DNA of 64,000 bases from Deltaproteobacteria bacterium. GTDB taxonomy: Bacteria; Desulfobacterota; GWC2-55-46; JAJCZF01. This document shows, in pieces, positions 1 to 8,478 of the stretch. The notes under the pieces are model-generated. The model saw only the letters and a program-made list of their open reading frames with translations. It was not told the origin of the DNA and did no database searches. The DNA is taken from NCBI GenBank assembly GCA_029262535.1, contig JAJCZF010000040.1, positions 1-64,000 on the forward strand, given 5' to 3'. Within the stretch, counting starts at the first letter, position 1; each line of letters opens with the position of its first letter. The translations under genes and the position numbers were made by a program.

Positions 1-504
1 AAGGGCGGTTATAAGGGTTATATAGAGAGAGAACTCGACAAGGACGACTCGTTATGGTCTATATGCGCCTGGCACAAAAATCAGCGCACTATGCAAAGCG
101 CTGACAAGGGCAACGAAACGGGCTGGGGTGTTTACGAGGCCTGCAGAAAGGGCGGCGCTATTATTGTCACGGGTCATAGCCATACATATTCAAGGACGCA
201 CCTTTTAAGCGACATGAGCAAGCTCGAAGTGGCCGATAGATCTAATGCCGTTACGATAAAAGAAGGAGAGACCATTGCGCTGGTCAGCGGGCTTGGCGGC
301 CATTGGCGCAGGCCCGGGCAACGAATAAGAGGCGGCGCGCCCTGGATGGCGATGGAATATACGGACGATCAGGAGGCTGAGGCCGGCGCTCTCTTTTGCG
401 AATTTAACAAGGGCGGGCGTCGCGAGCTTGCGTCTTGTTATTTCAAGAATATTAAGGGGCAGCTTATAGACGAATTTACCCTGATCAGCGGCCTTAAGCA
501 GTGA
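1..504 (+). CDS. Metallophosphoesterase (purple acid phosphatase-like), C-terminal part; 5' end outside window
   Basis: Frame is open from base 1; motif 'AIIVTGHSHTYSRT' resembles the metallophosphoesterase GHxH block. Confidence 0.65.
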   Translation, partial: KGGYKGYIERELDKDDSLWSICAWHKNQRTMQSADKGNETGWGVYEACRKGGAIIVTGHSHTYSRTHLLSDMSKLEVADRSNAVTIKEGETIALVSGLGGHWRRPGQRIRGGAPWMAMEYTDDQEAEAGALFCEFNKGGRRELASCYFKNIKGQLIDEFTLISGLKQ

Positions 505-651
505 CTAAATATAGCCCTATTCATTAATTAATCTGAAAAATTCCTTTTTATCCAAAAAGTTGACAGAAAAAGCTTTAAAATAGAAAGAAAAAATGCGAAA
601 ATCAAATTTAATGGCTAATATCATCTTTGTACATCTACCCGAGGATAATTC

Positions 652-1239
652 GTGTCTTTATTCGGCGTAAAATGGAGAGACAAGTCCGGCTGTTGGGCCT
701 CTAAAGACTATGGTAGCTGGTGCGAGCACTATGAAGCTATAGACTTAGGAAAGAAAAAGGGGCAATACTGTCCCTTTCACGCGCCACAGGGTAGTAAAGG
801 TATTTCTCTAACCGAATTTAACGAACTGGTCTTTAAAGAGATAGACAGGTGTCGCTCCGAACGCAAGACACTCGATTTTACCGGAGCCATCTTCGAGGGT
901 GATATAAGTTTCGCCGGGTACGGCAAAGGCAACTCGTTTCCTCCGGTAAAGTTTGATGAGGCGACCTTTTATGGTGTCGCAGACTTTGAAGAGGTCTTTT
1001 TTTCCGGCGATACATCTTTTGAAAAGACCGTATTCGCTTATAAGGCTACATTTACCAGGGCTGTCTTTGAAGGCAAGGCATACTTTTTCGATGCCTTATT
1101 TAATGAAGAGGTGGAATTTAACCAGACCGAATTCTTAAGCGATGTTTATATCTCCTTCGGCTCTTTCAAAAAAGGCGCTCAGATGGAGGATGTCGCATAC
1201 CGCGGCAAGGCGATGTTAAAGCGGCCAATAGTAGAGTAG
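652..1239 (+). CDS. Pentapeptide-repeat-like protein with N-terminal Cys/His motif
   Basis: GTG start; repeated F-x-x-A/T-x-F pattern (FDEATFYGVADFEEVFFSGDTSFEKTVFAYKATF...); N-terminal C-x-H...C-x-x-H residues (WCEHYEAID...YCPFH). Confidence 0.7.
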   Translation: MSLFGVKWRDKSGCWASKDYGSWCEHYEAIDLGKKKGQYCPFHAPQGSKGISLTEFNELVFKEIDRCRSERKTLDFTGAIFEGDISFAGYGKGNSFPPVKFDEATFYGVADFEEVFFSGDTSFEKTVFAYKATFTRAVFEGKAYFFDALFNEEVEFNQTEFLSDVYISFGSFKKGAQMEDVAYRGKAMLKRPIVE

Positions 1240-1347
1240 AATTTGTCTGAAATTTATCAGACCTTATACAATTTATCTTGAAGAGGGCGGCAATGCGTTA
1301 CCTGCGTATCTGCTGCCCTTCTATTTCCTAAGGAGAAGTCACAGACA

Positions 1348-3102
1348 ATGAGAATACTGCACCTTGAAGACGACTCTCTCGTCGCATACTTTTCAATGGA
1401 GGTCGGAATAGACCCCTCCATACCTACCTATAGCGGCGGCCTCGGCATCCTCGCCGGCGATACGTTGCGTTCCGGAGCGGACCTGCGGGTGCCGATGGTC
1501 GGCGTTACGCTCCTGCACAGGAAGGGTTATTTTAAACAGAGGCTCGACGCCGACGGCGTTCAGACGGAAGAACCGGTCATCTGGCATCCTGAAGAGCACC
1601 TTGAGCCGTTGGACGTTACCGTTACTTTACAGATAGAAGGGCGCGACGTCCTGATAAAGGTCTGGAAGTACGATATCCGCGGCGTCTCGGGCCATATCGT
1701 GCCGCTCTATTTCCTAGACACCTCAAGCGAAGAGAATGCTGAGCAGGACAGGGGATTGACCGATCATCTATATGGAGGAGACGACCGCTACAGGCTCTGC
1801 CAGGAGGTCTTGCTCGGCATGGGTGGAGTGGCGGTGTTGCGGGCCATTGTAGATAGTTCAGAGGTCCATTGCCATATGAACGAGGGCCACTCGGCGCTCC
1901 TTACGCTCGCCCTTCTTGAAGAGCATACCAAAAGGCGCGCACATAAACTTACCCAGGCGACTCCGGTCGATATAGAGGCCGTTAGAAAACGCTGCATATT
2001 TACGACACATACGCCGGTCCCGGCCGGACACGATAAGTTTCCAATGGGTATGGTGCGCTCCATACTCGGAGACGAACGCACCGACGCGCTTCAAAATGTC
2101 GCCTGCTGCGGTAGTGACGAGCTTAATATGACATATCTCGGCCTCTTCTTCTCGCGTTATATAAACGGTGTCGCCATGCGTCACGGCGAGGTATCGAGAG
2201 GTATGTTCCCGTCCTACCCGATAAACGCCATAACGAACGGCGTGCATGCCGTTATGTGGACCGCCGAGCCGTTTAAGAAACTCTTCGACAAACATGTAAA
2301 GGGCTGGAGGCACGATAATTTTTACCTGCGTTACGCCATGGACATCCCGCTCGCCGATATAAAGAAGGCGCACGCCGAGGCCAAGGCCGATCTATTTAAG
2401 GAGATAAAAGAACGCACCGGCCACAAGCTGAATGAGTCTGTCTTGACGCTCGGCATTGCGCGGAGATCGACCCCCTACAAGAGGCTCGATCTGATCTTTT
2501 CCGATATCGAGCGGCTTCGATCTATTGCGCGTGATATCGGGCCGATACAGATTATCTATAGCGGCAAGGCCCATCCGAAGGACTGGCCCGGCAAGGATAT
2601 TATAAAAAGTATCTACCAATCGAGCGCCGCCGTTGACGACCTGATCGACGTCGTATATGTCGAGAACTACGAGATGGCCTTTGCCAAAAAGCTCTGCGCC
2701 GGTGTTGATCTCTGGATAAATACACCGATGCGCCCGCGCGAGGCCTCCGGCACAAGCGGAATGAAGGCCGCATTAAACGGAGTGCCTTCATTCTCGGTGC
2801 TCGACGGATGGTGGGTAGAGGGACATGTCGAAGGCGTGACCGGCTGGTCCATCGGCGACGCCGCCGTGCCGCCGGAAGAGGACTTTTCAAACGAGGTTGA
2901 CTCGCTCTACGAAAAGCTCGAAAAGCTCATACTGCCGCTTTATTACGGCGGCCCCTACGGTTACGGCAAGGTCATGCGCTCGTCTATCGCCTTTAACGGC
3001 TCATTCTTTAATACCCAGCGCATGATGAGCCAGTATCTATGTAATGCCTACTTCCCCTTGAATAACGGCGAGCATCACGAAACCTTAGAGATAGAGGAGT
3101 AA
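1348..3102 (+). CDS. glgP: Alpha-glucan phosphorylase, short form
   Basis: 'YFSMEVGIDPSIPTYSGGLGILAGDTLRSGADL' N-terminus and 'EASGTSGMKAALNGVPSFSVLDGWW' C-terminal motif. Confidence 0.9.
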   Translation: MRILHLEDDSLVAYFSMEVGIDPSIPTYSGGLGILAGDTLRSGADLRVPMVGVTLLHRKGYFKQRLDADGVQTEEPVIWHPEEHLEPLDVTVTLQIEGRDVLIKVWKYDIRGVSGHIVPLYFLDTSSEENAEQDRGLTDHLYGGDDRYRLCQEVLLGMGGVAVLRAIVDSSEVHCHMNEGHSALLTLALLEEHTKRRAHKLTQATPVDIEAVRKRCIFTTHTPVPAGHDKFPMGMVRSILGDERTDALQNVACCGSDELNMTYLGLFFSRYINGVAMRHGEVSRGMFPSYPINAITNGVHAVMWTAEPFKKLFDKHVKGWRHDNFYLRYAMDIPLADIKKAHAEAKADLFKEIKERTGHKLNESVLTLGIARRSTPYKRLDLIFSDIERLRSIARDIGPIQIIYSGKAHPKDWPGKDIIKSIYQSSAAVDDLIDVVYVENYEMAFAKKLCAGVDLWINTPMRPREASGTSGMKAALNGVPSFSVLDGWWVEGHVEGVTGWSIGDAAVPPEEDFSNEVDSLYEKLEKLILPLYYGGPYGYGKVMRSSIAFNGSFFNTQRMMSQYLCNAYFPLNNGEHHETLEIEE

Positions 3103-3106
3103 GAGG

Positions 3107-3721
3107 GTGGACGATAGCTCTGATTGGAAATCACGTTACGACGATACCCCACTTGAAGAGCTGCCCTGGGAGCTGGGCCGCCCCAAGGAGGTCGTCGTCC
3201 GTCTAATAGGAGGCCACCAGATAATAGAGCGCGAACTGCCTGTCTTGGATATCGGCTGCGGCGCAGGCTCCAATGCCGTTTATATGGCTGCCGAGGGCCT
3301 TTCGGTAGTCGCGCTCGATTTTGTGCCAAAGGCGCTCGAATATACAAGAAAAGCGGCAGAGGGCACGGGGCTAGAAATAGAACTCGTAAACGGTGACGCG
3401 AGCCACTTGCCATTTAAGAACGAGACCTTCGGCTTCATCCTCGATATCGGCTGCTTCCACAGCCTCAGTGAAGAGGACAGGGCGGCCTATATAAACGAGA
3501 TCAGCCGCACGCTTACTCGCGGCGGCTATTTCCAACTGACCACCTTCAGCTCTCACAACGACGCACCCCCGCCATGCTCAGCCACAGCCTTCAACGACGA
3601 CGACATCCGCGACCTCTTCCCCCACCCAAAGTTCGACCTCGTAGAGATAGAACATTACGAGGGCGAGAATAATTCTGGGAATTCGAGGTTTTATTATACT
3701 TTTTTGTTGAAGAAGGTTTGA
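3107..3721 (+). CDS. Class I SAM-dependent methyltransferase
   Basis: Motif I 'VLDIGCGAGSNAVYMA', followed by 'VNGDASHLPF'. GTG start. Confidence 0.85.
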   Translation: MDDSSDWKSRYDDTPLEELPWELGRPKEVVVRLIGGHQIIERELPVLDIGCGAGSNAVYMAAEGLSVVALDFVPKALEYTRKAAEGTGLEIELVNGDASHLPFKNETFGFILDIGCFHSLSEEDRAAYINEISRTLTRGGYFQLTTFSSHNDAPPPCSATAFNDDDIRDLFPHPKFDLVEIEHYEGENNSGNSRFYYTFLLKKV

Positions 3722-3729
3722 GTAAGGGA

Positions 3730-4071
3730 CTAGCTTTCTGATTTAACGATCTTTTCAAGCTCTTCAATTAGGGGAGGGAGATCATTAACAACTGTGCTCC
3801 AAACAATATCGAGATTTACATCTGAATAGGCATGAATTAGCCTATGTCGCATATTTACAATCTTCTTCCATGGGATTTGAGGATGTCTTTCATAGACAGA
3901 TTCGGATAGACCGCTTGCGGCCTCGCCAATAATTTCAATCGACTTTACGAGCGAGAGGACGAGCATTCTGTTACCATCAAGCTCTTTTCTCTTCTTTCCA
4001 TCTGCGAAACCTATTGCTTCATTGGCCGATTGCAACATATGCCCAAGGCGCGTGGGGTCGTCAATGTGCAT
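3730..4071 (-). CDS. HepT-like HEPN (DUF86) protein, putative toxin
   Basis: RX4HXY motif 'RHRLIHAY'; overlaps the adjacent MntA-like gene by 11 nt. Confidence 0.85.
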   Translation of the reverse strand: MHIDDPTRLGHMLQSANEAIGFADGKKRKELDGNRMLVLSLVKSIEIIGEAASGLSESVYERHPQIPWKKIVNMRHRLIHAYSDVNLDIVWSTVVNDLPPLIEELEKIVKSES

Positions 4072-4366
4072 ATTGAACCTCGGCGGATTTTACGACTTTA
4101 TCCCGAAAAAAAAGGCTCAGGTCCTCGGCGGTCCGTATGTCGGCCTTTCGTCCAAGTATCTCGCTTAGTTCAAGTTCCATGCCCGATAACGTGATAAAGC
4201 CCGGTACATGGGCCGGGTCGAACTCAACGAGTACATCCACGTCGCTCTCAGGAGTAAAGTCGTCATTAAGGACCGAACCAAAGAGCGAGAGTTTTTTGAT
4301 ATGGTTGCTCTGGCAAAACGTCTCTATCTTCTTGTGAGGTAGCTCTATGTGGGCTTTAGTCTTCAT
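4061..4366 (-). CDS. MntA-like nucleotidyltransferase, putative antitoxin
   Basis: GSX10DXD motif 'GSVLNDDFTPESDVDVLVEF'; internal Met at 4366 preferred over the track start at 4414. Confidence 0.85.
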   Translation of the reverse strand: MKTKAHIELPHKKIETFCQSNHIKKLSLFGSVLNDDFTPESDVDVLVEFDPAHVPGFITLSGMELELSEILGRKADIRTAEDLSLFFRDKVVKSAEVQYAH

Positions 4367-4437
4367 GGTTTTATGATATATGGTTTGTGGGGTTGTTGTC
4401 AAATGTGGTGTCATAATGCTAACTATGCTTTCCTCCG

Positions 4438-4464
4438 CCGGTTCAGGTTTGTAACCTGAACCGG
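4438..4464. repeat. REP-like palindrome ccggttcaggtt-tgt-aacctgaaccgg
   Basis: Perfect 12-bp stem, 3-nt loop; inverted copy at 5017-5043. Confidence 0.85.
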
Positions 4465-4497
4465 AACGTTAAAAAGTACGCGTGCTGTAAGACTTTT

Positions 4498-4992
4498 TTA
4501 TGGCTTCGATAGCTCTAGGTGTCGGTTATTATTGGCTGAGGTGTAGTACCAGTCTTCAGCCCTGCTGACGTAGCGTTTCTTTACCGGGTTTTCTTCAATA
4601 TATTTAGCCTTCTGAATAAAAAAGTCCTCGTTCTCTATATGTATTGGCATATTCGTCTCTTTCCAAAGCCGGTATATGCCATCTGTTTCAAAGAGCTTTA
4701 ATAAGTGGGGTTCTGATTCAAGGATATTCTTCTTAAGTTTTTTAGAAGTAAACTTTTTAAAGTCCCTCGCAAAGCCCGATAGGTCGCCGCTTCCGGCAAT
4801 GACGTGAATATGATTGAGCATAAAGACCCATGAATAAATCTTTAAGCCTTTTTCCTTCTGGCAGTATCTTAACGAGTCCAGCAAAAGCTCCCAACTGTCG
4901 TGACCATCCAAGAGATAATACCAGCGCCTGACGGTAAAGGTAAAGAAGCAAATACCGCTATTCATTTCTTTTTTTATTCTTTTGGAGGTCAT
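4498..4992 (-). mobile_element. REP-associated tyrosine transposase (Y1_Tnp/IS200-like, RAYT)
   Basis: 'VFMLNHIHVIAGSGDLSGFARDFKKFTSKKL' (HxH motif) plus 'KYIEENPVKKRYV'; flanked by palindromes. Confidence 0.88.
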
Positions 4993-5016
4993 GGTGGTCG
5001 ACTAAATTTTAAGATT

Positions 5017-5043
5017 GCGGTTCAGGTTACAAACCTGAACCGG
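5017..5043. repeat. REP-like palindrome, inverted relative to 4438-4464
   Basis: gcggttcaggttacaaacctgaaccgg matches the reverse complement of 4438-4464 at 26/27. Confidence 0.85.
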
Positions 5044-5085
5044 CTTTGGTAGGGTGCTCTGCTCACCGTTTTTGTTTTTTATTTC

Positions 5086-6189
5086 TTAACTACTAAACGC
5101 CACGCAATAAACCCGGCCTTCTTCGCGGATGGCGTTAAAACACTGGTTGCACGATATGCAGCGGGCGCGCGAGATGTCGCCCGATAGCCAGCGGTTTATT
5201 AGCGCGGGTTCGCTTATGAAGGGACGGGCCATGCTGAAGAGGTCGGCGGTTCCGTTCTCTAATAGTTCGTCCATCACTTCGAGCGAGCGCACGCCGCCGA
5301 CAAGTATTAGCGGACAGTCGATCTCTTTCCTGACCTCTTTAGCGTATTTTTGAAAATATGCCTCGCGCTCCTGCGTGACTATATTTTCACGCGCCGGGGC
5401 CATGTCGCCTGCGGCCGGGATGCCGCCCGATAGCTCTATCGCGTCGATGCCCATCTTCGATAGTTCGCTACAGACCCATCGGCATTCTTCAGCAGTAAAC
5501 CCTACTTCGACAAAATCCTCCGAGTTTATCTTTATCATAACTGGGAAGTCCGGGCCGACCTCTTTTCTTACGGCCTTGTAGACGTCGAAGACGATGCGGG
5601 CGCGTTTCTTAATGGGGCCGCCGTATGCGTCGGAGCGTTGGTTGGAGTAGGGCGAGAGGAACTGCGCCAGCAGATAACCGTGGGCCGCGTGTATCTCAAC
5701 GGCGTCAAAGCCCGCTTCTTTGGCGCGACGGGCGGCGCTTGCGAAGTCGCTTATGGTGCGCTTGATATCGTCTCGGCTCATCGGTGTCGGCATGGTGCCG
5801 AAGGCGCGTTCCTTGACGGCTGAGGGGGCCTCGGTTCCGTAACCTGTGTCGAACTTCGACTGAGAGCCTCCGTGGGCTATCTGAAGGGCGACAAGGCCGC
5901 CGCTCTCATGCACCGTATCAGCAAGACTCTTAAGGCTCTCTACCGTGTCGTCGCTATCAACGGCTAACATGCCGGGGTTGGCCTTGCCGCGTATGTTGAC
6001 ATAAGCGTAACCGGTAAGTATCAGCCCCACACCGCCCTCGGCGAGTTTTCTATAAATCTCTAGTAGCGGCTCGGTCAGCGAGCCGTCTTCGGTAGCCATG
6101 CCCTCCCATGTCGCGCTCCTGATGAAGCGATTTTTGAGTTCGAGCGAACCGATCTTAACTGTACTGAACAGTCTCTCTACATCAGGCAT
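5086..6189 (-). CDS. NADH:flavin oxidoreductase (Old Yellow Enzyme family)
   Basis: 'VKIGSLELKNRFIRSATWEGMATEDGSLTE', 'EIHAAHGYLLAQFLSPYSNQRSDAYGG', C-terminal 'CISCNQC'. Start re-set to the Met at 6189; the upstream part of the track ORF overlaps the next gene. Confidence 0.9.
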   Translation of the reverse strand: MPDVERLFSTVKIGSLELKNRFIRSATWEGMATEDGSLTEPLLEIYRKLAEGGVGLILTGYAYVNIRGKANPGMLAVDSDDTVESLKSLADTVHESGGLVALQIAHGGSQSKFDTGYGTEAPSAVKERAFGTMPTPMSRDDIKRTISDFASAARRAKEAGFDAVEIHAAHGYLLAQFLSPYSNQRSDAYGGPIKKRARIVFDVYKAVRKEVGPDFPVMIKINSEDFVEVGFTAEECRWVCSELSKMGIDAIELSGGIPAAGDMAPARENIVTQEREAYFQKYAKEVRKEIDCPLILVGGVRSLEVMDELLENGTADLFSMARPFISEPALINRWLSGDISRARCISCNQCFNAIREEGRVYCVAFSS

Positions 6190-6217
6190 ATCGATCTCTC
6201 TGTAAGGGTAAAAGGTT

Positions 6218-8134
6218 CTATACAGCGGGTACGGCGCAGGCCGGTCCCAGCTTGTCGATATCTTCATCGAACTTCGTATTACAGTAGGGGCAGAACTTCC
6301 ATCCGGCATCGCGCGGTTTCTTGCAGTTGTTGCATTTTTCCGCAACGCTTTGGCCGCAGTATGGGCAGTTGGTGAATTCCATCTTTATCTGTCTGGAGCA
6401 GTTTCTACAGATATGTATCTGCTCTTCTTCTCCAAAGTGTACGACGCGCCCTATCTCTTCTATCGAGGTAGTACCGTTTTTAAGCCTTTCGATGGCGTCC
6501 TCGGAGAGGTAGACCATGCCGTTCTCGCGCGCGGCTTTACGTATTGCAATCTCGCTTGCGTCGCTAGCGATAAGCTCGCGTACTTTGGCGTTACATACCA
6601 GGACTTCGAAGATACCCATGCGTCCCTTATAGCCGGTATTGTTACAGTTATTGCAACCGACCGCCCTAAAAATCCTCGCTCCGAGATATGCGACATCCTG
6701 TATTCCCACCCGAAGCAGTTCTTCGGATGAAGGGTGGTGTTCGACCTTGCATTTACTGCAGAGTTTCCGTATGAGGCGCTGAGCGATTATACCGTTTAGC
6801 GACGTTGCTATGAGGTATGGTTCGACATCCATATTCCTAAGGCGCGTAATGGCCGCAATCGCGGTATTCGTATGAAGTGTCGTAAGGACCAGGTGGCCCG
6901 TTAGCGAGGCCTGGACGGCGATATTGGCGGTCTCGGTGTCGCGCATCTCTCCGACCAGTATGACGTCGGGGTCCTGTCTCAGTATCGACCTCAGGCCGTT
7001 TGCGAATGAGAGGCCGACCCTTTCGTTTATGGCTATCTGGTTCACCCCTGCGAGTTCATACTCTATCGGGTCTTCGAGCGAGATGACATTGATAGAGTCG
7101 CTTTTGATCTTGTTCATTACGGCATAGAGCGTAGTGGTCTTGCCGCTCCCGGTTGGGCCTGTTACGAGGACTACTCCCTGCGGCCTTTCAATGGCGTCAT
7201 TAAAGTGCGGCAGGTCCTTATCGGAGAGGCCGATATCATTAATATCGAGTATTGTCGTCTGTTTATCAAGTATTCGTATGACGACCGATTCGCCGTAGTG
7301 AATGGGCAGGGTCGATATGCGAAGATCCACTTCGCGTTTTTCGACTACGATCTTTATGCGTCCGTCCTGAGGGATTCTTCTTTCGGTGATATCGAGCTTG
7401 GCCATGATCTTTATTCTGGAGGTGACCGAGCCCTGAACCCATTTGGGAAGCGTTACGACATCGCGTAAAAGGCCGTCTACGCGTTCCCTGACCATGACCG
7501 ATTTTTCGTGCGGTTCTATATGTATGTCGCTTGCTTGATTGGAGACTGCATTGAATATAAGGCTGTTGACCATGCGTATGATCGGCGGCGCGCCGCCTTT
7601 TTTGTAAGCCTCGTCAACAGAGATCCCCTCGTCGTAGTCCTGAATCAGCTCGACGTGGCCGAGCTTCAGGGTGTCTAAGAGTTCCTGCGCCGGGCCAACC
7701 ATATGATAGTAGCGATCGATCATCTTCTTGATGCCGGAGGCCGAGGCTATGGAGGGTCGGACCTTCTTGCCGGTAGAGAACTCTATATCTTTAAGGGCCT
7801 CGAAGTTAAGCGGGTTGGCCATGGCGACATTTATCTCGCCCTTATCTATAAAGAGCGGTACGCAGAGGTGCCTTTGCGCCAGAGCCTCCGGTATAAGCTC
7901 AACGGCCTCAGGCTCAACGACCGCCGTCATAAAGTCGGTATGCGGTATTCCAAGCTGTGTGGAGAGGGTGCGGGTGATATCTTCTTCGGTGACGATCTCT
8001 CGTTCGACCAGTACCTCGCCGAGCCGTTTTCTTGTGGACTTTACTTCGCCGATAGTGCTATTAAGTTGATCCTGATTGATCAGGCCGGATTCGAGAAGAA
8101 TCTCGCCGATCTTCTTAGGGAATGCACTGCCCAT
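6218..8134 (-). CDS. pilB: Type IV pilus assembly / type II secretion ATPase (PilB/GspE family) with C-terminal double zinc ribbon
   Basis: Walker A 'VTGPTGSGKTTTLYAVM', 'RSILRQDPDVILVGEMRDTETA', tetracysteine 'CSKC...CNNC', C-terminal 'CRNC...CPYC...CNNC...CPYC'. Confidence 0.92.
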   Translation of the reverse strand: MGSAFPKKIGEILLESGLINQDQLNSTIGEVKSTRKRLGEVLVEREIVTEEDITRTLSTQLGIPHTDFMTAVVEPEAVELIPEALAQRHLCVPLFIDKGEINVAMANPLNFEALKDIEFSTGKKVRPSIASASGIKKMIDRYYHMVGPAQELLDTLKLGHVELIQDYDEGISVDEAYKKGGAPPIIRMVNSLIFNAVSNQASDIHIEPHEKSVMVRERVDGLLRDVVTLPKWVQGSVTSRIKIMAKLDITERRIPQDGRIKIVVEKREVDLRISTLPIHYGESVVIRILDKQTTILDINDIGLSDKDLPHFNDAIERPQGVVLVTGPTGSGKTTTLYAVMNKIKSDSINVISLEDPIEYELAGVNQIAINERVGLSFANGLRSILRQDPDVILVGEMRDTETANIAVQASLTGHLVLTTLHTNTAIAAITRLRNMDVEPYLIATSLNGIIAQRLIRKLCSKCKVEHHPSSEELLRVGIQDVAYLGARIFRAVGCNNCNNTGYKGRMGIFEVLVCNAKVRELIASDASEIAIRKAARENGMVYLSEDAIERLKNGTTSIEEIGRVVHFGEEEQIHICRNCSRQIKMEFTNCPYCGQSVAEKCNNCKKPRDAGWKFCPYCNTKFDEDIDKLGPACAVPAV

Positions 8135-8478
8135 AAGTAGCCCTCTTTTTCATTACAAAATTTTTTATCAAAAAAAGCGTAAGCGTGAAGAGATATATCT
8201 ATTGTGATTCGTGTATATTATAACATATTTATTTTTTTTACAACCCGCCTAACCCTCTAAAAAAAGTTCACTTCTTTAGATTATTCCATCCTGAAATTAT
8301 TAAAGCTTCCTGCTTGTCACTTTTCTCACTTTTTACGACTTGTGAAAGTCGTAAAAATATAGTACCTTTAAATATATTAGACTCGAACAGGTCTCCTTTG
8401 TCCTATTTCCCTGCGAAAAGAAGGCCCTATGATCCTAAGGTGACATTTGCCGCCACAGGACAAAAGGAATATCTATTA

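Noticed and set aside
1858-2373. 171-aa antisense ORF opposite glgP
   Set aside because: No recognisable domain; glgP frame is strongly supported.
6190-6345. N-terminal extension of the flavin oxidoreductase ORF
   Set aside because: Overlaps the 3' end of the PilB gene in another frame; family N-terminus begins at MPDVERLFSTVKIG (6189).
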